A DNA stretch of 28,367 bases from a virus. Shown piece by piece: positions 15,406-23,473 of the stretch (the stretch's first letter is position 1; each line of letters begins with the position of its first letter). Where the stretch lies: positions 1-28,367 of IMG/VR virus record IMGVR_UViG_3300008108_005111; one strand, 5' to 3'. The notes beneath the pieces are model-generated. The model saw only the letters and a program-made list of their open reading frames with translations, was not told the DNA's origin and did not search any database. A program made the position numbers and the translations under genes.

Positions 15406-16572
15406 TTATACACCCATTATTGAGATTAGTCTATCAATTCGTTCTTTATTTACAAATTGACTATTACCAACATATACTCCGTTTTGATGAAGTATAGAAA
15501 CATTTGGTATTTCTTTCTGAGTACAAAGTTTATATTTACTAAATGCAGGATGCAAAAGAATATTTCCACTAATAATAGGACGATACTCTATACCACTTGA
15601 TTTCAATTCTTCTTTCATTAATGAAATTTTATATTTTTCTTTAGCAATAATAGGAAAACAAAAACTACTATTTCCTATCTGATATTCAGGAACAAAATAA
15701 TTTTCAGTCTTAAATATCCTATCCCACCAATATTTAAAGTTTTCTCTACGAATTTGGATATTACTATCTAACCTCTTTAATTGAGAAAGTCCTAAAACAG
15801 CACAAACCTCATGATTTCTAAGGTTAAATCCTTCAGTCATAAACAAAAAGGTAGGATCAATATTTGGATTTTCTTCTGAGTACTTTTTAAACATATGAGG
15901 AGATGCTTCTCGTGCCATTCCATGACTACGTTTCATTCTCATCAACTCATAAAGTTCGGTATTATTAGTACAAACAACCCCACCCTCAACTGTTGTAATA
16001 TGATGACCAAAATAAAAACTAAAAGTTGATCCTACAGAATTTATTCCACGTTTATTTCCATCTGGACCCCTTACTCCGTGAGACTCACAAATATCTTCCA
16101 TAATTAATGCATTCGGAAAGATTTCACGAACCTTTTCTACATTAGAAGAAAGTCCAATCAGATGAGTAATGAATACTGCTTTAATGTCTGGATGTTCAGA
16201 TGCAATATATTTCAACTCATCAACATCAAAAGAAAAATTCTTAAGATTAATATCACAAAAAATAGGTTGAAGATTTGCCTGAATTACAGGAGCAATATTA
16301 GTCATCCAAGTACAAGACGGAACAAGAACTTTATCTCCATCTTGCAATCCATAATGTTCTTTAACTGAAGAAATTAACAAAGTATTTGCTGTACTTCCAC
16401 TTGAAACATATAAAGAATGTTTAACACCTAACCACTCAGACCATTTCTGTTCAAATTCCCGAACCTTTGGTCCATTGGTAAGTTTATCACTCATTAAAAG
16501 AAACAGTGCCATTTTAAGACGATCAGAAAGTGTGATCGTATTTTCCATCAACGGCCAAGTAGATTTAGACAT
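15406..16572 (-). CDS. PLP-dependent GDP-4-keto-6-deoxymannose 3-dehydratase (ColD-like)
   Basis: A 388-aa member of the DegT/DnrJ/EryC1 fold. The residue that forms the PLP Schiff base in aminotransferases is Lys; here the segment reads FYFGHHITTVEGG, with His190-His191. That substitution marks the sugar 3-dehydratases; in ColD the base is His188 and the protein is also 388 aa. The PLP ring-binding Asp is seen in MEDICESHG (Asp160). ColD removes the 3-hydroxyl of GDP-4-keto-6-deoxymannose on the way to GDP-L-colitose. It follows the fcl-like and gmd genes with an 8-base overlap, which fits that pathway. The exact substrate is inferred. Confidence 0.85.
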   Translation of the reverse strand: MSKSTWPLMENTITLSDRLKMALFLLMSDKLTNGPKVREFEQKWSEWLGVKHSLYVSSGSTANTLLISSVKEHYGLQDGDKVLVPSCTWMTNIAPVIQANLQPIFCDINLKNFSFDVDELKYIASEHPDIKAVFITHLIGLSSNVEKVREIFPNALIMEDICESHGVRGPDGNKRGINSVGSTFSFYFGHHITTVEGGVVCTNNTELYELMRMKRSHGMAREASPHMFKKYSEENPNIDPTFLFMTEGFNLRNHEVCAVLGLSQLKRLDSNIQIRRENFKYWWDRIFKTENYFVPEYQIGNSSFCFPIIAKEKYKISLMKEELKSSGIEYRPIISGNILLHPAFSKYKLCTQKEIPNVSILHQNGVYVGNSQFVNKERIDRLISIMGV

Positions 16573-17491
16573 AATTCCTATTTAAATAATCAACAATTTT
16601 TTCAATACCTTCTTTCAAAGAAGTCTTTGGTTTCCACCCCAAAGAGTTTAAGTTACTAACATCAAGAACTCTTCTTGCTGCTCCATTTGGTTTTGAAGTA
16701 TCCCACACTATTTTACCATCATATCCGATGATATTGCAAATCAAGTCAACTATCTCCACAATACTAGTTTCAATACCAGTGCCAATATTAATAAACGAAT
16801 CTGTTTTTTGAGTCATTAGAAAAATTGCAGCATCAGCAAGATCATCGGAATATAAAAATTCTCTTTTAGGAGATCCATCACCAAAACATTCAATCTGAGG
16901 AATGTTATCTCTCTTTGCTTTCCAAATTTTATAAATCAAACTAGACATTACATGTGCGTTAGGAGAATCAATTTTGTTTTCTATACCGTAAATATTACAA
17001 GGATTCACAGAAATAAAATTAGATCCATATTGTTTTCTATATGCCTCACAAAGTTTAATACCAGACACTTTAGCAATCGAATAAAACTCGTGCGTTTTTT
17101 CAAAGTTACCCATCATTAGACTTTCTTCTTTTATGGGCATAGGACTTTCTTTAGGATAAACACAGGAAGAAGCAAAAAACATTAACTTATTAACACCATA
17201 CTTATGAGAAGATGAAATTACATTATTTTGAATGTTTAGATTATCCAACAAATAATTCACCGGATTGTTAATATTATCCAATATTCCACCACACTTTGCA
17301 GCAGTTAAAAATACATATTCAGGTCTTGCAAGTCTAAAGAAAGAATCAGTTTCTTCTTGATCTGTAAAATCTATAAGATGACGAGTCCCCTTTATAATAT
17401 TCGTATAACCTTCACTTTCAAGGTTTCTTACGATTGCAGATCCAACCATTCCGTTAGCACCAGCAACTAATATCCTAGAATCATTTTTCAT
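16565..17491 (-). CDS. fcl: GDP-L-fucose/GDP-L-colitose synthase-like reductase
   Basis: A 308-aa SDR of the GDP-fucose synthase (WcaG) family, which epimerises at C5 (and C3 for fucose) and reduces the 4-keto group. Active-site features are present: ASSCVYPK with Ser108/Ser109 and Cys110, and Tyr137/Lys141 in EFYSIAKVSG; NPCNIYG follows. ColC of the colitose route belongs to the same family, so next to a ColD-like gene the product could be GDP-L-colitose. The ATG at 17491 overlaps the end of the gmd remnant by 11 bases. Confidence 0.88.
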   Translation of the reverse strand: MKNDSRILVAGANGMVGSAIVRNLESEGYTNIIKGTRHLIDFTDQEETDSFFRLARPEYVFLTAAKCGGILDNINNPVNYLLDNLNIQNNVISSSHKYGVNKLMFFASSCVYPKESPMPIKEESLMMGNFEKTHEFYSIAKVSGIKLCEAYRKQYGSNFISVNPCNIYGIENKIDSPNAHVMSSLIYKIWKAKRDNIPQIECFGDGSPKREFLYSDDLADAAIFLMTQKTDSFINIGTGIETSIVEIVDLICNIIGYDGKIVWDTSKPNGAARRVLDVSNLNSLGWKPKTSLKEGIEKIVDYLNRNYV

Positions 17492-18312
17492 TGAGACACA
17501 TATCTTTAACAAGTTCTTTAAAAGAAGTTCTAGGTTCCCATCCTAATTTTGCCTTTGCTTTAGATGCATCACCCAATAAGGTATCAACTTCAGCAGGTCT
17601 AAAGTATTTCTCATTAACAATGACTCTTACAAGTCCAGTATTTTTATCCATACCAACTTCATTACCATAAATGTCATTCTGCCATTCAATATCCATACCA
17701 AAGTAAGGTGCTGCTTCTTCAACAAATTCACGAACAGAATATTGTTCTCCAGTTGCAATTACATAATCATCAGGTTCATCTTGCTAGGATTCCAGAGCAG
17801 GCATATATTCCATATGCTTCACGATAATTTCTGGTAGTCCAATATGCATAAAGTTTGGCACAACCATAAGGAGAACGTGGATAAAATGAAGTAGTCTCTT
17901 TCTGAGGAATCTCTTGTACCTTACCAAACATCTCAGAAGTAGATGCTTGGTAAATTCTAACTTTTTTATCTAAACCAAGAAGACGAACTGCTTCTAGAAC
18001 ACGAAGAGTTCCTAAAGCATCAACTTGACCTGTATATTCAGGAGTTTCAAAAGAAACTTTTACGTGACTTTGAGCACCAAGATTATAAATTTCATCAGGT
18101 TGAACGTCTCGAACTACTCGAATTATATTAGTAGAATCACTAAGATCACCGTAATGAAGTTTAATTCTATTAAAAATATGATCGATTCTATCAGTATTAA
18201 TCATCGAAGAACGACGAATAATTCCATGAACTTCATATCCTTTATCTAAAAGAAATTCTGCAAGATAAGATCCATCTTGACCCGTAATACCCGTTATTAA
18301 TGCTATTTTCAT
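17481..18312 (-). pseudogene. gmd: GDP-mannose 4,6-dehydratase, broken by an internal deletion and frameshift
   Basis: The N-terminal part (from ATG 18312) is a normal [18 protein letters not shown], Thr125-Ser126-Glu127 in ASTSEMFG, Tyr149/Lys153 in [12 protein letters not shown], and [10 protein letters not shown]. It then stops at a TGA near 17779. The C-terminal part resumes in another frame with [15 protein letters not shown] and runs to 17481 (ending KDMCLNEK). The stretch between, which in GMD carries NHESPRRGE and the KRDWG block (about 60 codons), is absent. The joint lies near 17784-17787. GMD makes GDP-4-keto-6-deoxymannose, the substrate for both downstream enzymes. As read the gene cannot give a full enzyme; the host gmd or the SDR at 4967-5944 may compensate, or the assembly may be wrong. 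Confidence 0.88.
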
Positions 18313-18320
18313 GTTTAGAC

Positions 18321-19421
18321 TCACAAAGAATTTTCATTTAGAAATAAAAATAGTTCTTCATAATTTCTGGTTTCTTTATGAAATCTAAAAACTTTTTTAT
18401 TTCTCTTTCCAAGAATAACGTCAGAAAATTGAGTTCTATTTTGAATAAACTCATCTCCAACAATTACTTGATTTGTATTGCAATAATACGCAGCTAAATC
18501 TCCAGGACTTGTACCAGTGTTTATAAAATTATCGGAATTATCTACTATCGTCAAAAATAATTTAACATCTAAAAATCCGACCATATCAATATAGGTTATG
18601 TATTCATTTTCAACAACAGGAAACTTAACAAGATCATTAATTATAACTAAATTAATTTTATTTTTTATATGAAAATTAATAACCTTAGCATATAAATCAA
18701 ATTCAACACTCCCAAGTGCAAAATTTCCAGAAATTCCATTATTACCAACTAAGAATTCATTAATATCTTCCGATCTAAAATTTCTAGTCTTCCAACTATT
18801 TTTGACAAAAAACGTATTATATTTGCCAATATTTAAATTATCACACTTCGAGAACTTGGGATTCCATAAATCAAGATCATAATACTGAACTCCCTGTTCA
18901 TAATATTTGCAAGATGGAAAATACCATTCCCCATCAACACCTTCAGCATACTTATATCCTGGACCAGGAGGCCATCCCAATTTCCAATGAAGATCTTTTC
19001 CAATTGGATATAAAATATTCCGAAACTCATACTTAGAAAACAATTCTTGATATAAGTCTTCATCAAAATTTCTAAGGGTGGACCAAAAAGCACTTCCTCT
19101 ATCAGGAATTGACTGGAAATTATTTAAAAGAAGTTCAGTTTCTTGGCTATTTTTATAAGCCTTAGTTGTATCAATAAAATTTGTTAGGGTAACAAGAATA
19201 TCTACATGAGGTTCGTAAAATACTTCTTGTCCAGGAAAACAAAATCCTATAATTGGTCTTTTTACATTTTTAAAAAACTCAATAAAAAGTTCATTAAAAA
19301 ATGTTGGATAAAATCCATATTCAGTCCAAACATAATTAACCAAAGAATATTGTTCGGTATTAATACTATCTAAAATATTTTTAATTTCATCTAAATTTTT
19401 TACATTCAAATGTTTAATCAC
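18321..19421 (-). CDS. Hypothetical protein of the polysaccharide island, 366 aa
   Basis: Family not recognised. It is soluble, rich in Asn, Phe, Tyr and Asp, with no signal peptide or membrane segment. Near residue 50 it has [16 protein letters not shown], and the C-terminal [17 protein letters not shown] looks like a donor-phosphate-binding loop of a GT-B enzyme; a glycosyltransferase role is a guess from that and from context. It seems to start at GTG 19421, with AGGT six bases upstream. It ends just before the gmd start. Confidence 0.6.
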   Translation of the reverse strand: MIKHLNVKNLDEIKNILDSINTEQYSLVNYVWTEYGFYPTFFNELFIEFFKNVKRPIIGFCFPGQEVFYEPHVDILVTLTNFIDTTKAYKNSQETELLLNNFQSIPDRGSAFWSTLRNFDEDLYQELFSKYEFRNILYPIGKDLHWKLGWPPGPGYKYAEGVDGEWYFPSCKYYEQGVQYYDLDLWNPKFSKCDNLNIGKYNTFFVKNSWKTRNFRSEDINEFLVGNNGISGNFALGSVEFDLYAKVINFHIKNKINLVIINDLVKFPVVENEYITYIDMVGFLDVKLFLTIVDNSDNFINTGTSPGDLAAYYCNTNQVIVGDEFIQNRTQFSDVILGKRNKKVFRFHKETRNYEELFLFLNENSL

Positions 19422-19424
19422 AAT

Positions 19425-20150
19425 TTACCTCGACTGAATAAATATATTTTCTCGACCATCCGACCAAAAAATTTCATAATTTAAGTCTTCAATAAGAGAA
19501 TTTAATTGTTCTAGACTGTGCCCACACTGTTCTATATTGTTTGGATTATATTCAAGTAAAATTTTTGGTCTGTATTTTTTTATTGTTTCAAATCCTCCTT
19601 TAATTATATCATATTCTGATCCTTCCGTGTCTATTTTGATTAAATCTATTCTTTTGTTAAGAAATAAACTGTCAATAGTAGTGGTTTTTACCGAATACTC
19701 ATAAGAATCTTCTTTATTAAATCTCACGATATTTTTGCCAAGGGTATTAAGTCCTCTGTGAGAATGACATATATTTAAAATAGATTCTCCAACTTTATCT
19801 GATAATGCATATTCACTTATGAATACATTTTCTATATCATTGAGAATTAAATTTTCTCTAAGATTATCACAAGTCCAAGAGTCTGGTTCAAAACAAAACC
19901 AATGAGTAGTTGGATAAAATTTTGCTGCGAGTGAAAATGATCCATTATTTGCTCCAATATCCAAAATAACAAAATTATCTTGAATTTGATCTACAAATTT
20001 TTGAATTACATTTAGTTCCCAAACAAAATGCGTATCCCACTTACCATCTTTTGATGAATGAACCCAGGATGAATTTAGATATAAGCAGTTTTCAGATACT
20101 GGAATTTCAGTTCCATTTACATAAGGAAAACTAATACTATTTGTTGTCAT
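19425..20150 (-). CDS. FkbM family methyltransferase
   Basis: A 241-aa FkbM methyltransferase. Motif I is VILDIGANNGSFSLAA, motif II is FCFEPDSWTCDNL, and IDLIKIDTEGSEYDIIKGG is the canonical IDxEGxE block; LLEYNPNN follows. The ATG overlaps the stop of the dehydrogenase gene (ATGA). It is the best match to the family of the three FkbM-type genes here. Confidence 0.9.
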   Translation of the reverse strand: MTTNSISFPYVNGTEIPVSENCLYLNSSWVHSSKDGKWDTHFVWELNVIQKFVDQIQDNFVILDIGANNGSFSLAAKFYPTTHWFCFEPDSWTCDNLRENLILNDIENVFISEYALSDKVGESILNICHSHRGLNTLGKNIVRFNKEDSYEYSVKTTTIDSLFLNKRIDLIKIDTEGSEYDIIKGGFETIKKYRPKILLEYNPNNIEQCGHSLEQLNSLIEDLNYEIFWSDGRENIFIQSR

Positions 20151-21313
20151 AGATTTACAATAAAAATTGGTTCAATAACATATTTTTTATCATCAACAAA
20201 TTTAACCTTTTCCCCATACTTTCCCATCAAGTAATCACAGACTTGAGGAGTAACTCTACTATCATTAAGAATGTAAACAGTATGTCCTCGATCTAGTAAA
20301 TCAATACATAAACGATATTGCTGACTTTCAGTAAGAATATCAGTTCCTTTCTTGTAAGTGATATATTCAAAATAGAAAGGTTTTCTATCAGAATTCATTT
20401 TTTCATAATAATCGCAAATAAATCCTGCGTGTTGATTATTAATTTCATCAGTTACTGATCCTAAATTATTCTCCAGTCCAACCCTTTTAGCAAATGCAGC
20501 AAAGGATCTATTATCCCTTGGAAGACAAGGACCACCATAACCAAATCCATATCCAAGATACTTTCTGCCAATTCTACTATCAGTTCCTACAGCACTCAGA
20601 ACAGCAGAAACTTCATCCCCACAACCAGAATGATGAAGAACATCACCAAGCATATTTGCGTAACTAATTTTAGTCGTCAGGAAACAGTTAATTGCAATCT
20701 TAGTTATTTCTGCTGCGGTTGTTGACATCGTACATACTATTGCACGAGTAGTCTGGATTTTATCATACAACTTTTTAATCTCAGATACAATTCTGTCATT
20801 ATCTTCAAAAGGATTTGTCCCCAAAAGAACCATATCAGCGGTACGAAGATCGTTAATAATAGATCCTTGTGCGATAAATTCTGGATTGTAGAAGACACTT
20901 ACACAGGAAGGAAGTTGCTTTTTAAAGTTTTCACAGTCACCAGGATTAGTAGTACATCCAACAACAAAATATTTTTTCTTTGGATTTACTTCGATTTCTT
21001 CTTTAATATCTTCTACTACACTCCAAATAGCAGAAACATCATAAGAACCATCCTCAAGTGAAGGAGTTGCGACAAGTGTGTAAATTAAATCACACTCACG
21101 AATTACTTCTTTATTATCTGTAGTCGCTCTAAAGTTTTTAGCAACACGAAGAAGGTTTTCTACTTCTGGTTCATTTGTAGTGATCTTACGGTCATTTAGA
21201 CCATTAACATAATCTTCTCTAATATCAGAAACTAAAACATCATATCCTGCTGCTTCACATAGAAGAGCAAAACAAATTCCAAGTCTCCCAGCTCCAATTA
21301 CTCCAATCTTCAT
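20147..21313 (-). CDS. UDP-glucose/GDP-mannose 6-dehydrogenase family
   Basis: A 388-aa nucleotide-sugar 6-dehydrogenase, which oxidises C6 of UDP-glucose (or a relative) to the uronate using two NAD+. It has the N-terminal IGVIGAGRLGICFALL, FVVGCTTNPG, VFYNPEFIAQGS and the catalytic Cys263 in GFGYGGPCLPRDN. The C-terminal UDP-binding part is present. The second ATG (21313) is preferred because AGGAG lies seven bases upstream of it but only one base from the first ATG. It supplies a uronic acid donor to the island and consumes NAD+, of interest beside nadE. Confidence 0.88.
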   Translation of the reverse strand: MKIGVIGAGRLGICFALLCEAAGYDVLVSDIREDYVNGLNDRKITTNEPEVENLLRVAKNFRATTDNKEVIRECDLIYTLVATPSLEDGSYDVSAIWSVVEDIKEEIEVNPKKKYFVVGCTTNPGDCENFKKQLPSCVSVFYNPEFIAQGSIINDLRTADMVLLGTNPFEDNDRIVSEIKKLYDKIQTTRAIVCTMSTTAAEITKIAINCFLTTKISYANMLGDVLHHSGCGDEVSAVLSAVGTDSRIGRKYLGYGFGYGGPCLPRDNRSFAAFAKRVGLENNLGSVTDEINNQHAGFICDYYEKMNSDRKPFYFEYITYKKGTDILTESQQYRLCIDLLDRGHTVYILNDSRVTPQVCDYLMGKYGEKVKFVDDKKYVIEPIFIVNL

Positions 21314-21315
21314 AC

Positions 21316-22099
21316 TCATTCTCCTTTAAGTTTCGCTGTAATTAATAAATGCCATCCCAATTTTTTTTCTAAAACTTTAAACATCTCATCAGGCATAACT
21401 TCAAACCAAGGTTGTTTTATATATTTTCCTTCCTTGTATGGTTCAATTTGATAAGGAAAAATATGATCTCTTTCTATAGAAATTACATCAAAATCTTTTG
21501 AAAGTAAATCATAAATTTCTTCTTCAGTATATGTATAAGCAATAGGACATCCATATTGTGCTTCTGGTTGATCGAGTCCAATACTAATCATATAATTCTT
21601 CCAGGACTCAGATGCATACATCATCAACTTAAATACACCATCCTTACTCATATACTTACTAACTTCTTTGATTACTTTTTCGGGATGTGGAGTATGGTGG
21701 ATTACTCCCCAAGAATAAACCAAATGATAATTTTCTTTCGGAAGAAAGTCAGAAAGATTTTCTGCATTTCCTTGATAAAATTCTCCCCGTTGATTATAAA
21801 CTTCAAATCTCTTTTTTGCTAGTTCAAGGCTTTCCCCTGAAAGTTCTACCCCTGTATATTCTGCCCCATATCTAGCAAAATTAATTCCAGCAGTTGCTAG
21901 TCCACAACCTATTTCTAAAACTTTTTTTCCATTCCATTCATTAAATTTAGAAAAAGACTTTATATGAGGTTCTACAAAAAACTTTTTATTCTCTACTTCA
22001 TCAAAGTATTCTTTTGAAGTGCGATTTTTTTTTAGAATGATTTACATTACAAGGTCTATTATCCCAAAAAGTTTTTACTTCTTCAATAGTAGGTTTCAT
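21316..22099 (-). pseudogene. Class I SAM methyltransferase, frameshifted in an A9 tract
   Basis: From ATG 22099 the reading begins MKPTIEEVKTFWDNRPCNVN, the usual start of this methyltransferase family. It runs into nine A (T at 22025-22033 on the plus strand) and stops soon after. One base out of phase, the protein continues RTSKEYFDEVE, KKVLEIGCGLATAG (SAM motif I), YTGVELSGESL, VYSWGVIHHTPHPEKV and on to AKLKGE at 21316. With eight A the gene would be intact at about 260 aa. A sequencing error, a real mutation, phase variation or polymerase slippage could each explain it. It is the first gene of the island in transcription order. Confidence 0.85.
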
Positions 22100-22120
22100 A
22101 AATTTTTTTATTATTATTTT

Positions 22121-22149
22121 ATTATACTAAAAAAGGAGAGTTTATGCAA
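22121..22149 (-). promoter_or_regulatory. Possible sigma70-like promoter of the polysaccharide island
   Basis: TATAAT (22126-22121, minus strand) is a perfect -10 hexamer 22 bases before the first gene of the island. A weak -35 (TTGCAT, 22149-22144) lies 17 bases away, in the loop and stem of the terminator hairpin. Only the -10 is convincing. Confidence 0.45.
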
Positions 22150-22155
22150 CTCTCC
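22129..22155 (-). terminator. Rho-independent terminator upstream of the island
   Basis: Minus-strand stem GGAGAGTT/AACTCTCC (8 bp) with a five-base loop, followed by six T (22134-22129). It overlaps the stop codon of the small reading frame at 22155-22302 and separates the tRNA/small-gene region from the polysaccharide island. Confidence 0.88.
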
Positions 22156-22302
22156 TATAGGTCTTTCATGCACGCTACCAATTCTTTGACTGGAAATTGG
22201 AAACCAGGCGGGAGAGAGTCCCATCCGCACCACTTGCTCTTTGAGGAAGCAAGAAACCAAACAGGGTCATATTTGACTCCACCAGTATAAGTTTTAAGTC
22301 AT
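22155..22302 (-). pseudogene. Possible small gene or C-terminal extension, one base out of frame
   Basis: This frame has no start codon of its own but reads as a plausible protein, KTYTGGVKYDPVWFLASS then SKWCGWDSLPPGFQFP and VKELVACMKDL, stopping exactly at the terminator stem. Removing one base near 22296 would either join it to the ATG at 22302 (48 aa) or extend the membrane protein upstream. The otherwise gene-free stretch 22158-22293 holds nothing else. Confidence 0.4.
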
Positions 22303-22530
22303 TCCAGGACTAAAGAAAAGTTGGGATAACTTTGATATCTCGGAAATACCAAAGAAAGCACATAGAAATAATACATCCCAAAGTTTAAGTTTAATCGCAA
22401 AAGGTACTGTGAGTAATCCCCCAACAACTTTTAACATTAAACCATATTTAAAATCTCCCCACAACATAGTTTGATAACCAATTATAAGGAGAAGGTTTCC
22501 AAGATATCGCAAGATACTTGTTTTTGACAT
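22294..22530 (-). CDS. Small membrane protein, 78 aa
   Basis: Function not recognised. Three hydrophobic segments are visible: YLGNLLLIIGYQTMLWG, LMLKVVGGLLTVPFAI and LWDVLFLCAFFGISEI. It would sit in the inner membrane of the infected cell. No clear ribosome site precedes the ATG. It may be joined to the following reading frame if a base is missing or extra near 22296. Confidence 0.6.
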   Translation of the reverse strand: MSKTSILRYLGNLLLIIGYQTMLWGDFKYGLMLKVVGGLLTVPFAIKLKLWDVLFLCAFFGISEISKLSQLFFSPGMT

Positions 22531-22585
22531 TAGGGGTTTGCTCCCGACCAGTGCTGTTAAAGTCCATCCGTGACTATTTAACTAA

Positions 22586-22801
22586 TTATGCAACCTCGAC
22601 AGACTCAAGATCGGCAAGAACATATTCCATAAGCATTTCGTAGTCATCAAGAGGATCACCAGAGAACACTACACCTTCATTTTCATAGTAACGGCGAACC
22701 TTTTTGTAGAGTTTCGGGTTCTTTACATCAAGGTAGAAATCACCATTTGCTGCACCACGAAGGGTTTGAACGTCTTTCTTGAATTTAGAAGTGAGAGTCA
22801 T
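22586..22801 (-). CDS. Small hypothetical protein, 71 aa, behind a strong early-type promoter
   Basis: Function not recognised. It is an acidic, soluble protein starting MTLTSKFKKDVQTLRGAANG with an FYLDVKNPKLYKKVRRYYEN segment and an acidic C-terminus. The ATG at 22801 is chosen because a longer reading would begin upstream of the promoter's -10 element. A near-consensus sigma70 promoter directly upstream suggests early, strong expression. Confidence 0.75.
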   Translation of the reverse strand: MTLTSKFKKDVQTLRGAANGDFYLDVKNPKLYKKVRRYYENEGVVFSGDPLDDYEMLMEYVLADLESVEVA

Positions 22802-22823
22802 TGTTTTGATTGTTGACCTTGTT

Positions 22824-22852
22824 ATTATAGTGTGTTGATGTTTGAAAGTCAA
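22824..22852 (-). promoter_or_regulatory. Sigma70-type (early) promoter
   Basis: TTGACT (22852-22847), a 17-base spacer and a perfect TATAAT (22829-22824) on the minus strand, ending 22 bases before the ATG of the 71-aa gene. This is the best host-type promoter in the window. Confidence 0.85.
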
Positions 22853-22878
22853 GTAGGACGCTTTGGTAAGTGTCCAGT

Positions 22879-22951
22879 GCTCGTTGTCAGGATTGAACTG
22901 ACCTCTGCCGATTTATGAGATCGGTCCCTTCAACCAGATGGGTAAACGAGC
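22879..22951 (-). tRNA. tRNA with CAT anticodon (Met, or Ile2)
   Basis: Acceptor stem GCTCGTT/AACGAGC is perfect. The anticodon stem CCGAT/ATCGG encloses CTCATAA (anticodon CAT). T-arm GTCAG/CTGAC encloses TTCAATC. The discriminator is A and CCA is not encoded. Elongator Met and lysidine-type Ile2 cannot be separated by eye. Its 5' 22 bases also encode the end of the HNH gene upstream. Confidence 0.9.
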
Positions 22952-23316
22952 GTTAATAAACCAGCGTGTATTTTACGATGGCAGTTAGAGCATACTAAAA
23001 TACACTTTTCAATCTCTTGTTGAATTTTAGTCCAAGAGTTTGCTTCAATCATTTTAGAAACTTGTTTTTCTTTTACAGAAGGGTCTAAATGATGATGATC
23101 CATACAGCAAGTTGGATGATACTCCCCACAAGCAGAACAAGGAGAATTTTCTTTTAACTCTTTTAAAAGTTTTCTATTTGTTTCTGCTCTTTTTTGTTTA
23201 TTTGCATAGTGTCTTTCTTTGTACTCTGGATCATTTTTAAGTTTATCTCTTAGCCAGTTGCGTTGATACTCTCGTATTAAATCGCAATCTGCTGATGTTT
23301 TTCTTTTTCGTGGCAT
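22930..23316 (-). CDS. HNH endonuclease (small, free-standing)
   Basis: A 128-aa HNH nuclease: a basic N-terminal part (MPRKRKT), CSACGEYHP, MDHHHLDPSVKEKQVSKM and CILVCSNCHRKIH, with two Cys pairs for zinc and the catalytic His pair. It is a paralogue of the plus-strand gene at 27774-28130. The ATG at 23316 is preferred because the late promoter at 23341-23348 would start transcription downstream of the earlier ATG (23337). Its last 22 bases lie inside the tRNA-Met gene. Probably a homing-type mobile gene (inference). Confidence 0.85.
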   Translation of the reverse strand: MPRKRKTSADCDLIREYQRNWLRDKLKNDPEYKERHYANKQKRAETNRKLLKELKENSPCSACGEYHPTCCMDHHHLDPSVKEKQVSKMIEANSWTKIQQEIEKCILVCSNCHRKIHAGLLTLVYPSG

Positions 23317-23340
23317 ATTAAGTTGTATATAACTCATAAC

Positions 23341-23348
23341 TATTTATT
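23341..23348 (-). promoter_or_regulatory. Late promoter motif AATAAATA of the HNH gene
   Basis: AATAAATA on the minus strand lies in the gap between tRNA-Ile and the HNH gene, 24 bases before the preferred ATG. It matches the NATAAATA late motif. Confidence 0.5.
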
Positions 23349-23363
23349 AAAGTTATGAGTAAG

Positions 23364-23435
23364 TAGGACCGCCGAGAATTGAACTCGGTTCTGCCGCTTA
23401 TAAGGCGACGGCTTTAACCAATAAGCAACGGTCCC
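23364..23435 (-). tRNA. tRNA-Ile(TAT)
   Basis: Acceptor GGGACCG pairs with CGGTCCT (one G-T pair). Anticodon stem GTCGC/GCGGC encloses CTTATAA (anticodon TAT, reading AUA). T-arm CCGAG/CTCGG encloses TTCAATT. The discriminator is A. Bacteria usually read AUA with a modified CAT tRNA, so a TAT gene is a phage-type addition. Confidence 0.88.
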
Positions 23436-23441
23436 TTAAGA

Positions 23442-23464
23442 CCAAATCATTTTAGGAGATTTGG
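23442..23464. repeat. Inverted repeat between the antitoxin gene and tRNA-Ile
   Basis: CCAAATC/GATTTGG, 7-bp stem with a 9-base loop. It lies just after the antitoxin stop codon. No T-run follows on either strand, so it may be an RNA-processing hairpin rather than a terminator. Confidence 0.5.
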
Positions 23465-23473
23465 AACCCTTCG

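Noticed and set aside
17481-18312. Group I intron or intein splitting gmd
   Set aside because: Sequence is missing rather than added at the joint, so splicing cannot restore the protein.
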